DNA from: Helicoverpa zea
Lineage: Eukaryota; Arthropoda; Insecta; Lepidoptera; Noctuidae
NCBI RefSeq assembly: GCF_022581195.2
Contig: NC_061452.1
Span: 3,975,501-4,039,500 of the forward strand
Length of the DNA: 64,000 bases
Reading direction: 5' to 3'
Shown: piece by piece, positions 11,401-24,549 of the stretch
How the letters are laid out: every line of letters begins with the position of its first letter
Numbering within the stretch: the first letter of the stretch is position 1
Translations under genes and position numbers: made by a program
The notes under the pieces: model-generated
What the model was told of the DNA's origin: nothing
Database searches by the model: none
The model's input: only the letters and a program-made list of their open reading frames with translations

Positions 11401-14400
11401 CCTAGCAATAGATTTACCTTGTATTCAATATTCTCTAAGCAAAACGTGTTCAATATTAATAGGGCCTTCGGTTAGGAAAAAATATAATAAAACCTGTTTT
11501 TGTTGTTTATGCAGTGGGCTCATTGACCCCCCTGAATAACAAAACGCTTTTTTGGTTTCCTTTTTTATAAAAAAAAATCAAGTCTTGTTTAAGTTAATAG
11601 AACGTGATTTTAGACTTTTTCCTCCTAATGTATTTATGTATGTATTTAAAAATAAAATTAATGTTTCAAATAAAAAAGTGCTCATCTATAAGAACTGGAA
11701 ATAAATAGAAGAGATTTTAATGTTAGTTAAAATTAGAATAGTTTAAAAGAAATAAATGAAAATTGCTTTGTTTTGATGTTAAAAGGTCTATTCTTTTCAC
11801 GCATTAGAGCCCGCATGACACATTTAAATACAATTAACACAATTTTCGCTTTACACATACCTGCAGATCGTGAACCGTTATTAATAAAAGTAAATAATAA
11901 AATAATGACGGAAAATAGTTACGGCAGTGAAAGAATTTTTCAAATTGGTTCAATAGTTTTGGGGTCTTTGGGTACAAACAAAAATGTTTCTTCTATATTA
12001 GTTTAAGCGATTTCTGTTACGGAAGCAAGAAAGCAAACATTATTGTGTCTTTTACTACGTTCGTTAAACGATTATTATCTATTATAGCAAACATGTCGCC
12101 TACGTGTACGATAATTATGACACTCTTCGTAAACTATGTTGTTGAACACATTGTTTTATACATTAAAGTGCAAATTTAATTTTACAAATGTGCAGTAAAA
12201 ACTGTAGTTTATGTTATACATAATTTATGCTTTTTTCCAACACGTGTGTCTGTAAAAATACCTAAATACAGAAAAATAATTTCTAAAGGTTAACCTAGTA
12301 TGTATGCGCTTTTTTTTGGGTAGCTGTCGGCTTGATAATATACGCATTTTTTAAAGTTAAAATTTTACTCCATATCCCAAAAGAAAACAATATATTTTTT
12401 AAACCTGCAATTTTATTTATACCACGTGTATTGATAATGTTTATTCATAATTCTCTCGTGTGTAAACAATTTTAAATAATCTCCTGCTAACGCAATCATA
12501 GGTGTAATCATATCGATACACTTTATGCTTGTAAACCGTCACGTCACGCGCAGGTTTTCAATTTAATTATAACAACATTTAAAAAGGTTTCTTTTGATTA
12601 GAATTTCTTGCTAACTAAATTATATTTTGTATAAAGTTTAAAACTAAAACCAAAGTTAACATAAATGTGGGTCACGTGATTTTCGTATGACCCTCATTGA
12701 ACTTTAGAGTAGTTAGGCAGATAAATTGAAAGTAAAAAATACATATCTGTTCCTAATTATAAAGAAGATGGATCAAAATTGCCCCACGTCCTATAACAAT
12801 GTGACGTATCTCAAAAAAAAGATAAAAATGTTAAAAAAAATTTAGCATACTCTCTAATTCTTTTTTTTTACACCTTCATACGAAAAAAATGCTTTAAAAA
12901 TTGTTCAGGCGCTGTAATGAAAACATCGTTAATAGGACTATTTATGGGCTATTTTATTAAATTATTTATTTGTTTGATAGGGTATACCTCACAGGTGGTC
13001 CCATAATCATCAGGTCAGGATCTGATGATGGAAACCCTGAGAAATCCAGGGCAACTTTTTAAAGTTGCAGGCATGCGCGGGATAAAAACGTGACTATAAG
13101 GTGTATGTCTTATAACAATATGCAACAGTGAAGGTTTGGAGCTGACTTGATGATGGAGACGAACGAAGGTCGAGGGAACTCGACAACTGAATACGTAAAC
13201 TACCTCGTGTTTGGGCTTATATTATTTGTATTGAATAGAACTTTGCAACAGTGAAGGTTTACATCTGATTTGATGATGGAGACCAGAGAAAGTCGAGGGA
13301 ACTCGACAACTGAATATGTGAACTACCTCGTGTTTGGGCTTATATTATTCGTATTAATGAGAACTTTCCACTTATGCGGATAGTGACAACTGTGCTTGTC
13401 ACTGAAAAGCCAAAAAAAAAAAAAAAACTTTTTACAATAAAATAAAACCGACTCCCAAAAACACTGAAAAGCAAAAAAAAAACTATTCTTTGGAGCATCG
13501 GCTTAGGTACATCCATTAGACACCGACTCTAGAGGTAGTTCACATATTCAGTTGTCGAGTTCCCTCGACTTTCTCTGGTCTCCATCATCGGATCAGCTCC
13601 AAACCTTCACTGTTGCAAAGGTTTATTCAATACAAATAATATAAGCCCAATCACGAGGTAGTTTACATATTCAGTTGTCGAGTTCCCTGGACCTTCTTTC
13701 GTCTCCATCATCAGGTCAGCTCCAAATCTTCACTGTTACATAGTGTTATAAGACATACACCTTATAATCAAGTTTTTATCCTGCGTATGGCTGCAACTTT
13801 AAAAATTTGCCCTGGATTTCTCAGGGTTTCCATCATCAGATCCTGACCTGATGATTATGGGACCACCTGTGAGGTATACCCTATCAAACAAATAAATAAT
13901 TTAAGAAAATGGTCCATAAATAGTCCTATGAACGATGTTTTCATAACGGCGCCTGAACAATTTTTAAAGCATTTTTTTCGTATGAAGGTGTAAAAAAAAA
14001 GAATTAGAGAGTATGCTATATTTTTTTAAACATTTTTATCTTTTTTTTGAGATAAGTCACATTGTTATAGGACGTGGGGCAATTTTGTATGGACTGTGAT
14101 CCGTCTTCTTTCCGTCTAGTTTAGAAGAGAAAGGCGAGGCTCAGCTTGGTTAACTTAGTTTTAAGGATATCCTTCATATTACTCTGTCTTTATAAAATTC
14201 CCAAATCGCTTAACAAATAAACTATCTCTCTTCCACCAGATTGCAGACCCATACCGCTGGCTAGAAGACCCTGACTCGAACGAAACCAAAGAGTTTATAG
14301 ACGCAGAGAACAGAATAACGCGGCCTTATCTAGACGCGTGCCCCGTGAAGGCCGACATCAACCAGAGACTCACGGAGCTCTGGAACTACCCCAAATACTC

Positions 14401-17400
14401 GTGCCCCTTCAAACGGGGGAATAGATACTTCTTCTTCAAAAATACTGGCCTACAGAATCAAAAGTAAGTTTGTATTTACTAGATGAAGATCAGTCATATA
14501 TCTATACTTACATTGGTTTCCTACATAAGCACTTGTATCGGATACAAGTAATGGCAAATGCCTATATTTTTCGATGACTTTTCTAATTTTAGGCAAGTCC
14601 AAAAATTATAGTAGTCAATCAAAAAATGTTTTTAACAATTCTCATTAATATCGGACACGAAATGTCTTATGACAATTAATACTAGGGGCTAGTATCGGCG
14701 CGCTTGGAGCAATTCCTGAAATGAAGGATGTAAGGAAAACCTGCACAAAATATTTCTTTAATATAGACTGTCTGGCTAATTCATATACCTATTTCCACAC
14801 TGGAAGTTTTTTTTTTTTCAATGCATTATCTATACCTGCCTGTTTATCTGTTTCCACAGTGTGCTATACGTACAAGACAGTCTGGACGGCGAGCCCCGAG
14901 TCTTCCTGGACCCGAACACGCTGTCCGAAGATGGTACCATCGCACTCTCCGGCAGTCGGTTCACGGAGGATGGCAACACCTTCGCGTATGGGTTGTCCGC
15001 TAGCGGTTCCGATTGGATCACTATACATTTGAAGGATGTGGCCAGTGGTAAGATCATAAGCTTTTTTCTTTTTAAGTGCAAGAAAAAGTCTTTAAGAACG
15101 TTTCATTTTATGCTAACCCTTAACGCTTTGCAATAAAAAAAAAACATATTCTGACATGTAGGTACTCAGGATCCCTGACTGTACTCAGGATGAACCAAGA
15201 AAGTTTACAAGGCAGCAGATTTTATTTTCTTTATATTAAAAGAAACTGTTTTTTTCCTGTCACATGAATGAAATTTAAAAGCTCGGCAAGGCCTAAACCT
15301 GATACAAATGATTGTATTTATTTATCCTTAAGGTTGTATTTCCCCAAACTAAAAAGAATATCTGATTGCAGTGTGGTGTGCAAAAGAAATGAGATAGGCT
15401 TTTTAAAATCACAATTTATTATCCTAAAGTTTGTTACAAGTTCTTTTTCTGAATGTATATTTATCAAATATTTTATTTTTGCAGGGGAAGACTACCCAGA
15501 AGTTTTAGAAAAAGTAAAGTTCGCATCAATGTCGTGGACTAAGGACAATAAAGGATTATTCTATTCCGTAAGTACTATTTAATATTCAATTTTCGTACGG
15601 AAAATTTTAATTGAGCCTATTTCCTTGCCTTGATGATCAAGATCACGTGCAATAGTCCTTACGTCTGACTTTGCGCTTGCGCACGTCATTGCGGTTTTCT
15701 ACGTGATGTGAATTAGATTTGGACGTTTTTTTCCTCGTCTAGGAGATAATTTGTTTTGTTTTGAAGTCTTTATATAACATATACTTTTGTTTTTTGTCAG
15801 TCTATAAAACATATCAGTTACAGACCATTAATTGTCAAAAAAATTTGACAGGTTTTCCTTATTTTTATTGAAATGTTGTGGTTATGGAAACTTATTTCCA
15901 GTTGTTAAGATTCGCCCTCGACTAGACAAAAGTTTAAAAGGATAAAGTCACACACACATTAACAACATAGTCAAAGTATCTACATATTTCGAAGGTCAAA
16001 ACAAGTTATAGCCTCTATTACTGCACTATCCATTATCTTAGAGTCCATTATCTCTCCCCAGCGTTACCCAGACCAGGCAGGCAAGACGGACGGTTCGGAA
16101 ACAGAAGTGAACCGCGACCAGAAACTCTGCTACCACAGGCTGAACACCCCTCAAGCTGATGACGTCATCGTCGTCGAGTTCCCAGAAGAACCTCTGTGGA
16201 GGATGTAAGTCAAATCATTGTTCTTTTTTTAAATTTTAAAATTGATATGCGATCTTTTTTTGTGAAGGACTTTGTTTTTTGTTGTTTTGAGGTGCTGGCC
16301 AGGTGCAATGCAATGTTTTTTTTAGTTTTTTCGATGTTTACCTCTTCTGTTTTTCATAGCGGGCTAATAATAAAACTAACTTTTTATATGTACTGAATAT
16401 ATTTTCCTTATTATATATGATTAGCGATTTTTAACTCAATTTTGCATAATTAGTCATGTTTGTTCAAAGTGTAATGATTTTTTTTTGTTATCTGCAGTGA
16501 TATTCACACGCAAATCATGGGCGAAGAAAAACGCGCGTAACAGATTAATTACGTTATATCAGTATAGAATATAATGTAGCATGAAATTACCGTATTACTG
16601 TAGCATTGTGAAAGTCGTTGCTTACACACTTTGAACAAACTTAACGCTCATTGTAATTTGTGAAAATCGTTGGTATGAGTAATAGGTCATTGTACGAATT
16701 GAATAGGACGTAATTAATATAGTAGAAGTTGATTATTTACGTAAAAGTGAGTAAAGCTTAGAAAAATTGAGAGAAATATTGAGATTATTTGGCCGCCTGT
16801 AATTCCAAAATAGACTACATACCTTAAATTAAAACTTAGTGTAATCTGTAGATAAGGTTATAGTCTACATAATAAACAAGAACATTGTTCTTCCACACAT
16901 TTCTATATGAAAACTATATTTTTCCAGCGGCGCAGAAGTGACGGACTGCGGCAAGTACCTGATCGTGTCGCCGGTGAAGGACTGCCGCGACAACCTGCTG
17001 TTCTACGCCGACCTCAGCAAGCAGCCCGACATCAGCGGCAAGCTGCACCTCACGCAGATCGTGCACAAGTTCGAGGCCGACTATGAGGTAACTACTACAG
17101 TACATAGACTGTAACTGCCTCGTTGGTCTAGCTGTCGCAAGTGCGGCTGCTGAGCATGAGGTCTCGGGTTCGATTCCCGAGTCGGGCCGAAATCGCTTTG
17201 TGGGTTTTAGAAGACTCACAAAGCAGCCCGGAGCCTGGAAGCTGGTGATTGATACACCCGTGCATCGGAGAGCACGTAAATGTCGGTCCTGCGCCTGATC
17301 TCTCTCCGCGAGTGTCGGATTGCCGTCCCATCGGGTTATGAGAGTGAAGGAATAGGGAGTGCACCTGTGTCTGCGCACTATAATATGTCCTGCGCAGCTG

Positions 17401-20400
17401 GCAGATCTCCTCATATGAGAACAGCCGCCGTAGCCGATAATCGGCTAGGAGGACATCATCACATAGACTGACAACCTGCTGTTCTACGCCGACTTCAGAA
17501 GATTTTTTGTGGATATTGGGAATTAAAAAACACAGAGATAAAAAGGACGAGGAGGACAATTACTTCTGACTCGCTTTAATATGATGGATATAATAAATAA
17601 GACTCATTGTTCAAGCTACTAATTATTTAATGTTTTATGCACCTAACCAACAGTCAAAAGAGTAAATCTTAAAAAAACACTGTTTAATTCAATGACACCA
17701 TTTTATCTTTCCAGTACGTCACAAACGAAGGGTCGGTGTGTATATTCCGCACGAATAAGAACGCGCCGAACTACCGGCTCATCAAGATAGATCTGCACAA
17801 CCCCGCCGAGGAGAACTGGGAGACACTCATACCTGTAAGTAAACACAACCTTATTGCTAACGCATTAAAGTTCTATTTACCTTGTCACTTGTAATAACAA
17901 CAAATCAAAATGACAGGTATTACCCACCTTAAACTATTTAGTAGTAGAGGGCAAATAGTTTATTGATTTGAGTTTTTTGTTGACAAAGTGGACCATACAT
18001 GGCATTTGTCGATAGCACATCTGACAATTTAAACAAACAATATTCAACTGTATAACTTCAGCACTAAAGAAACACTTTGTTTTAGGAACACCCTAGCGAC
18101 GTATTGGACTGGGCATCGGCAGTAGACAATGATAAGCTGGTCATTCATTACGTCAGAGATGTGAAGGTACGTGTTATTTATATCTTGTCTGTAGTTGCAA
18201 AATAAATATTCAATATTAATTATGCCAGTTTCGCAATATACATGTTTTTATTTTGTCCAAACGAAGTTTAGTTTTTGTGTTGCTAAGCCACTGCCAAAAT
18301 TTCGTAAACTAAACTAATAAAAACACATGTGTTGCTTTTGAAACTGTTAGGGGAAGTACCATTTTACTATAACAGTAACCAGACTTGACATTGCCGACAG
18401 TTGCTAAAATCAGCGATTTGACGGCTGGTTATGGTTTGATTGTTACCCTTGAATTTATTAATGCATTGCACTGGTAAACTATAAAATTATATTAAAAATG
18501 CTGCTTTTAACCCTACTTTATTTTATTTATTGTTATTGAAATACATGCAAGCTAATGTTTACCCCCATTCCAGAGCGTATTACAACTACACGACATGAGC
18601 TCGGGTAAGATGCTACAAACCTTCCCGCTGGACGTGGGCTCCGTGGTGGGCTTCTCCGGCAAGAAGGAGCACTCCGAGATTTTCTACCACTTCATGTCCT
18701 TCCTGTCGCCTGGTGTTATATACCATGTAGACTTCACCAAGAAGCCGTATGAGCCCACTGTGAGAATCATTTTATTATTTTAATACACACATAGTACATG
18801 GACTATAGTCAAAGCCTTCCACATATAAATACATTTTCAAATTGGTCTTGTAGTTCCTAAGATAAGAAAGATTAATTGTACAAACTCTTCAGCTTTATAA
18901 TTAGATTTTTGATCCTTACTGTCCCTAGCTAGCTCTTAAGAATATTGGGGTTGGTACAAGATATTACTAAATGCAGAGTGCCAGTGTTTTCATGAAACAA
19001 CTGTATAGACTCTTTAATCACATTTTCTTATTAAAAAAAATACACGTAATATTATGATGATGTTAACCATGCTACTGTTTGTATTCCAGGTGTTCAGGGA
19101 AGTGAAGGTGAAAGGTTTCGACGCGTCGCAATACGAGGCTAAGCAGATATTCTACTCCAGCAAAGACGGCACTAAAGTTCCTATGTTTATCGTTTCTAAG
19201 AAGGTAAATATCGTCAACATCTATTTAAAATTGTGAAGTGTAGTAGTGAAGAAGAAGATCTAATTAAAATTGTGTTTGATGCCAGAATACTAAACTATAA
19301 GAAGTTTAAGTTAAAGAAATAATCTTTTAAGGGTTTTATTATAAATGAAATATTTATGTAATAGCTACCACTGGTCATTTCAGACATATAAAAAGTAGTC
19401 TATTAGCTTTCCGCTTAAAATGATCTGTCTCATACTGAAATAATTATCCAAATCACTCCAGTAGCTTTAGAGAAGCATTAAAATAATCACACTCTTTGGC
19501 TTTATGTATACGAAGCGAATACTGGGCATCTAAAATTAAAGTGATCAGCCATCGACACGCCAAGAAGGTAGTATGTCATTAATTTACGTTTGATGTTATT
19601 TTCGCCAGGGTCTAGCACAAGACGGTTCGAACCCCGCTCTGATCTACGGCTACGGCGGGTTCAACATCAACATCCAGCCCAGCTTCAGCGTCACGCGGCT
19701 CGTCTTCATGCAACACTTCAACGGCGTAGTAGCTATTCCTAACATTCGGGGAGGAGGGTAAGATAGATATACATATTTTGCTAAACAACTTATATTGTGC
19801 AGTGACGTTTGTTTATTAGTAATCTGAGTGAAATATATCTATGGAGTTTTTTGCTGCTACTTCTTCATGGGTTCCAATTTTTGGGATCTTTCAATTAGTA
19901 TCCAAGTCATTAGACCCTGCAAAGAATACATATCGCACCCCCCAGTGCGACACTGTCACTCAGGTAAAAATGTAGTTTTCCAGGAGAAGAATTTATAACT
20001 TTGACTCCTCACACAACAATGAATAAAAAATATATAAGTAGATGAGATGAACTATAACGACAACTTTTGCGTACTACAAAAGTAATGTTATCGCACCACA
20101 CATGAAAACTTTTCACTAAAATTCTTGTTAATGTATTTAGATACATTACTTTCAATCTTTAGGCTGGCCTTTTAACTATAACAATAACCAAACCTTAACT
20201 AATCTGCAACGGCTGGTTATGTTTCGATTATCATTTAAGCCAGTGTGCAACTGAACCTTTGTATCTCCAAATTTTGTATTCAAGACCCAATATTATACAG
20301 TCCTTAAAATCCTACCTCATTTCTATTCCCCCAGCGAGTACGGCGAGAGATGGCACAACGCGGGCCGGCTGCTCAACAAGCAGAACGTGTTCGACGACTT

Positions 20401-22837
20401 CCAGTACGCCGCGCAGTACCTCGTGCAGCAGCGCTACACCCGCCCCGACCGCGTCACCATACAGGGCGGCTCTAACGGCGGCCTACTGGTAGCCGCCTGC
20501 ATCAACCAGCGCCCTGATCTGTATGGCGCCGCCATCGTGCAGGTCGGGTGAGTTCGAACTTCCTCTGTATATACTTACTAGCTTCTGCCCCGACCGCGTC
20601 ACCATACAGGGCGGTTCCAACGGCTGCCTTATTTTGGATCTTTTATCGGAGGTTACAGGTATCAATGGCGTACGGCAACTTAATTCCGACCAAGGCCGCA
20701 GCGAATCGCGCAATGTTCCGTAACGAAAACTATACTTGTTAATCGTCTACTTATGTGGTATAGCTGTTCTCTGTAATTTCATCCACGTCCCGTCACTACC
20801 TAAATAAAAAGAAAATCCACTGTCCATAATTAGCCAACGAAAATTTAAACACACATAACTTTTTGTTCGTAATCGTAAATGTTTAGTTGAATATTTTCCT
20901 TACTCTACAACGCTCTTTAATTTATGATCTTAAAAAAATATGAACACAATTTATTATTTTTTGTTGTCCTTTAAAGCCTTAGGGTGCTTACATAAAGAAA
21001 CAGGTTGCCGGTACAGACAAACCTGTACGGGTAGGTACTGATCAGTATAATATTTCAATACAATCCTATTGACTCACTTATAAAGAAACAGGTTGTAAGC
21101 ACCCTTATACCGATAAGTTATTTATGATAAAGAGGTGTAGAAAAAATAATTCTTGTTCATAATCATTTCCAGAGTACTTGACATGCTTCGGTTCCAAAAG
21201 TTCACGATCGGTCACGCGTGGGTGTCTGACTACGGCAGCTCCGACAACAAGACGCAGTTCGAGTACCTGCTCAAGTACTCGCCGCTGCACAACATACAAG
21301 TACCTACTAATAGTAAGTTGTGTCTTTATTGTTGTATATTAAACTTCTGCTTGCGGCTTTAATTGGGAATTTAGTACGAAGAGAAAATAATAAGACAATC
21401 AAATGCTTAGTTACCTAGAATCCATTTGTATAATTATTCGTGTTACGTGAAACTAATAACAAAAAACTTTCCTTTTACCATAATCTGTTTTAGTGTTTTA
21501 TACTTATTGCAATAACAAACTTCAGGTCCGCAATACGATGTGTCGTGTTATCTATACTAATATTATTATTAGGTTTATTTCCTGTAGCTTAAAGGTTCCA
21601 GAATTACTTTCACTTTTTGACTGATAGCTTTCACAGTTGGGAAGCTACCGTATCCCTGAGGTTATATTTTAGTAGAGTAGTTTCCAAGGGTCCGGGGCGA
21701 AACCGTGGGAAATTTTTAGGTATAAATGTTGGGTATTATTATAAGCACATTGTAAAAGTTACCTCTAGTTATTTTTTTTAACTGTTATTTACCATTCTCC
21801 CACAGCTACACAATACCCCGCGACGCTAGTACTGACAGCGGACCACGACGACCGCGTGGTGCCGCTGCACTCGCTGAAGTTCATCGCGGCGCTGCAGCAC
21901 GCCGCCCGCGGCACGCCGCAGCAGCGCCCGCTGCTCGCCAGGGTCGACACCAAGGCCGGACACGGCGGCGGGAAGCCTACTGCTAAGATTGTGAGTAGTT
22001 TGTCTAGAAATGGCACATGAAATTGAGGAGAAAATAGTTCAATAAGTGATACATTATATACGAAAATGTCTGTCATCCTCCGAGCCTTTTTCCCAATCAT
22101 GTTGGGGTCGGCTTCCAGTCTAACCGGATTCAGCTGAGTACCAGTGCTTTACAAGAAGCGACTGCCTATCTGACCTCCTCAACCCAGTTACCCGGGCAAC
22201 CCGATACCCCTTGGTTAGACTGGTGTCAGACTTACTGGCTTCTGACTACCCGTAACGACTGCCAAGGATGTTCAATGACAGCCGGGACCTACAGTTTAAC
22301 GTGCCATCCGAAACACAGTCAATGATGTCTAAGATATACTTAGAAAGTACATACAAACTTAGAAAAGTTGCATTGGTACTTGCCTGACCTGGCATCGAAC
22401 CCGCGCCCTCATACTTGAGAGGTTGGTCCTTTACCCACTAGGCCACCACGACTACCATGGATATACGAAAATTTCTGTAATGAAGAAAAAAGTTAAATAT
22501 AGAATAAAGAAAGTAACAGCTTTAAAACTGAAGTGTGGAGATTTTGTTTTCTAAAGTCGCGATTCCACCAGATGGAAGTAGCATGTTAGTTGCGAGTAGC
22601 ATGCAAGTATAACATTGCATAGTAGAGTAGTGCAGATAAACATTATGTACTACATATAATAAATCGGAAATAAACACACTTTAGAAACTTAATTGTAACG
22701 AAAATCGAAACAACGTCAAAAGATATAAAATACAAGAAAATATTTTTAACAACCATATTGTATTGTTTCAGATTGATGAGCACACAGATATCCTGTGCTT
22801 CATGAGCCAAGCGCTCGGACTCAAGTTTATCAAATGA
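8484..22837 (+). CDS. PREP: Prolyl oligopeptidase (prolyl endopeptidase), 15 exons
   Basis: A serine peptidase of the S9A family that cleaves short peptides after proline. CDS exons: 8484-8633, 14240-14463, 14860-15047, 15485-15567, 16062-16204, 16928-17087, 17715-17834, 18086-18166, 18574-18759, 19090-19203, 19609-19757, 20335-20547, 21173-21312, 21806-21990, 22772-22837. All have GT/AG borders and compatible phases and give 733 aa. The N-terminal YPEARRDE and DPYRWLEDPDSNE lead into the beta-propeller; the C-terminal alpha/beta-hydrolase domain has nucleophile Ser579 in GGSNGG, Asp666 in DHDDRV and His703 in GHGGGK, so the triad is intact. The first 28 residues look like a signal peptide (MRLFEYACVVSVCALLQCA); Met29 would give a 705-aa cytosolic form close to the usual 710. 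Introns 6 and 12 hold fragments of their own upstream exons. Confidence 0.95.
10997..11170 (+). repeat. Lepidopteran short interspersed repeat in PREP intron 1
   Basis: Starts ctagctgttttcccgcgg and continues with cgttccgtgggaact and the 'ccggtataaaatatagac' segment; same family as 5915-6105. Confidence 0.7.
11181..11393 (+). repeat. Second adjacent copy of the same short repeat
   Basis: Starts aactagccgttttcccgcgg and runs through cccgcgtcccgtgg, ccgggataaaatatagcc and an ending ataatattagtatagat. It lies directly after the copy at 10997-11170 in the same orientation. Confidence 0.75.
12761..14111. repeat. 1.35-kb foldback (long inverted repeat) in PREP intron 1
   Basis: The left arm (about 12761-13345) starts aaagaagatggatcaaaa and contains the words caggtcaggatctgatgatg and tcgagggaactcgacaactg. 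The right arm (about 13540-14111) is its inverse, ending gatccgtcttcttt. Each arm contains about two direct copies of a 120-130 bp submotif around tcgagggaactcgac. The spacer near 13380-13500 is A-rich. It lies about 130 bp upstream of exon 2. No coding sequence. It resembles a foldback transposable element; the family is not known to me. Confidence 0.8.
17112..17460 (+). mobile_element. tRNA-derived SINE (family A) in PREP intron 6
   Basis: A full-length copy with an A box (tggtctagctg) and a B box (ggttcgattcc), flanked by a perfect duplication ACATAGACTG (17102-17111 and 17461-17470). It is inserted 25 bases downstream of the exon 6 donor, in the gene's sense orientation. Immediately after the right duplication is a fragment of exon 6. 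Confidence 0.92.
17470..17498 (+). pseudogene. Fragment of PREP exon 6 within intron 6
   Basis: 29 bases match exon 6 positions 16989-17017 with one difference (gacctcag becomes gacttcag). Removing the SINE and one target duplication puts the fragment 23 bases downstream of the exon 6 donor, so the duplication preceded the SINE insertion. It has no splice acceptor of its own and should be spliced out. Confidence 0.8.
20587..20630 (+). pseudogene. Fragment of PREP exon 12 within intron 12
   Basis: About 44 bases starting gccccgaccgcgtcacc match exon 12 positions 20442-20485 with three differences. The fragment covers the active-site serine region but reads GGSNGC instead of GGSNGG. It lies 39 bases downstream of the exon 12 donor (20547) and should be removed with the intron. 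Confidence 0.85.
21545..21715 (-). repeat. Degenerate short interspersed repeat in PREP intron 13
   Basis: Contains, in order, atactaatattattatt, tttcactttttgactg, gggaagctacc and ggggcgaaaccgtggg. It appears to be a decayed relative of the family at 5915-6105; the orientation is uncertain. Confidence 0.45.
22074..22460 (-). mobile_element. tRNA-derived SINE (family B) in PREP intron 14
   Basis: Read on the - strand it begins gtcgtggtggcctagtgg (A-box region) followed by a B box (gggttcgatgcc). At the other end is the common lepidopteran segment read on + as gttggggtcggcttccag and tctaaccggattcagctg. An 18-bp target duplication ATATACGAAAATGTCTGT (one mismatch on the right) lies at 22056-22073 and 22461-22478. 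Partial relatives are at 23330-23440, 23902-24115 and 36352-36510. Confidence 0.9.
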
Positions 22838-22988
22838 ACCCACCTGCCATACCTTACAAATAGTATTAAACGAGATGAATGAGCTAATAGTATTATGTAA
22901 ATATAGCAACAACCACAGTGTCTCGATGATTACCTCGGGGTCTTACCTAAGACTGGTGATATTGTTACGCATTGCTACTATTTTTATT

Positions 22989-22994
22989 AATAAA
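22989..22994 (+). terminator. Poly(A) signal of prolyl oligopeptidase
   Basis: A canonical AATAAA lies 152 bases after the TGA stop and is followed by a GT/T-rich stretch (gtttttatttttgagttttgtg), as expected for a cleavage and polyadenylation site. Confidence 0.75.
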
Positions 22995-24538
22995 ACTTTG
23001 TTTTTATTTTTGAGTTTTGTGTTTTATTTTTAACACGCTTTTATAAGCTTGGGCTGTATGTAACTACGTAACAGAATCTTTAAGCACGATTTTCACCGGT
23101 TTCTAAAAATCTGATTAACATGAAACTCTGCACATGCTCTGAGTTCTGATGACAATACATGATGACCAGCGAAAAAACGTCATTCCAAATCCAAGATAGC
23201 GCACTGGCTGTTTCGAAATTCACCTCCGTGATATGAGTATCAAGTGAAAGGGTTTGCTGTCGAGAATAAGAAAAAAAATAGTCACGTGACAAATCAAACT
23301 CCCAAGGTGGCGAAATAAAATAAATAAATAACTGGATTCAGCAGAGTACGAGTGTTTTTACAAGGAGCTACTGCCTATCTGACCTCCTCAACCCAGTTAC
23401 CCGGCAACCCGATACCCAATGGCTAGGCTGGCTATTCGAAAAAACTGACTACGAACTTCCATGTGTGTTAATAATGAGTCCACATCACTAATCAAAATCA
23501 CTTTAACTTTGGAATGGTGATTCTTATGAAATAACTATAGTCTAAATTAGTCCATCAAAATGGCTCCGTTAATTGAGATCACACAAGTATTGTATATCAT
23601 GTCAAGGCTATCTGGTCACCACAGCCTGAGTAGTACCAACCAATTGTTCTTCTCAATTCCTTGCGGTTTGATATTACATTACAGTTCATATTAATGTTTT
23701 TAAGGTAGCGGTTTCCCGCGGTTTCGCCTGCATCCCGGGAACTTCCCGTACCTGGACAAAATATAGCCCATGCCAGTCGGGGATAGTCTTACTTCCAAGC
23801 AGTAAAAGGATTAGGACAGCTAAGGTACAAACAAACAAAGTGTACTTTACAAAATCAGACTTTGCACTTGCAAACGTCTTATGTAGGTACCTATGCCTGA
23901 ATCATCCCCCGAGCCTTTTTCCCAACTATGTTGGGGTCGGCTTCCAGTCTAACCGGATTTAGCTGAGTACTAGTGCTTTTCAAGGAGCCACTACCCTATC
24001 TGACCCCCTCAACCCAGTTATCCGGGCAACCCAATACTCTTGGTTAGACTGGTGTCAGACTTACTGGCTTCTGACTACCCGTAACGACTGCCAAGGATGT
24101 TCAATGACAGCCTGAATGTTAAATATTTTTTTCCATAACGGGTGGGGTACTTTAAATGCAAAATTGTTCTGTAAAAAAGCATATTATACGTATACGAAGA
24201 ATTAAAATCATCTGTGTGCACTGTATAGTTAGATCGTCGATTGCATGTGGGTATGCTTAACAGGAAAAAAAATTGTCGCCGAGCGATGCCTCCGCAAGAT
24301 TGCCACAGTATGAACTAATTTTTGTTACCTCCACTTTTTATTTTTTTGTGATCCTTATTATTATATTTTTGATGTAGTCGTTTCGATTTTTATTATTTTT
24401 CTCTCTAAAGTATGAATTATGTCATAGCGATTGACACCGGCATCCTCATAGGTCCGGTTCAAAAAACTTTTTTAGTAATTGGTATGACCAAGCTACAATT
24501 GGGTACAATATAATAAAGTAAAACCAAATGTAATATTC
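22995..24538. other. Intergenic region between convergent PREP and staufen
   Basis: It holds partial family B SINE copies at about 23330-23440 and 23902-24115 and one lepidopteran short repeat at about 23705-23845 (cgcggtttcgcctgcatcccggg). No coding sequence was seen. Confidence 0.55.
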
Positions 24539-24543
24539 AACTT

Positions 24544-24549
24544 TTTATT
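24544..24549 (-). terminator. Likely poly(A) signal of staufen
   Basis: AATAAA on the - strand (read as tttatt on +), about 1.55 kb past the staufen stop. No earlier signal in the 3' UTR is more convincing, but its use is inferred. Confidence 0.45.

Noticed and set aside
17112..17460. tRNA gene at the A/B-box region
   Set aside because: The promoter boxes belong to a SINE with target duplication and long tail; no proper cloverleaf was evident.
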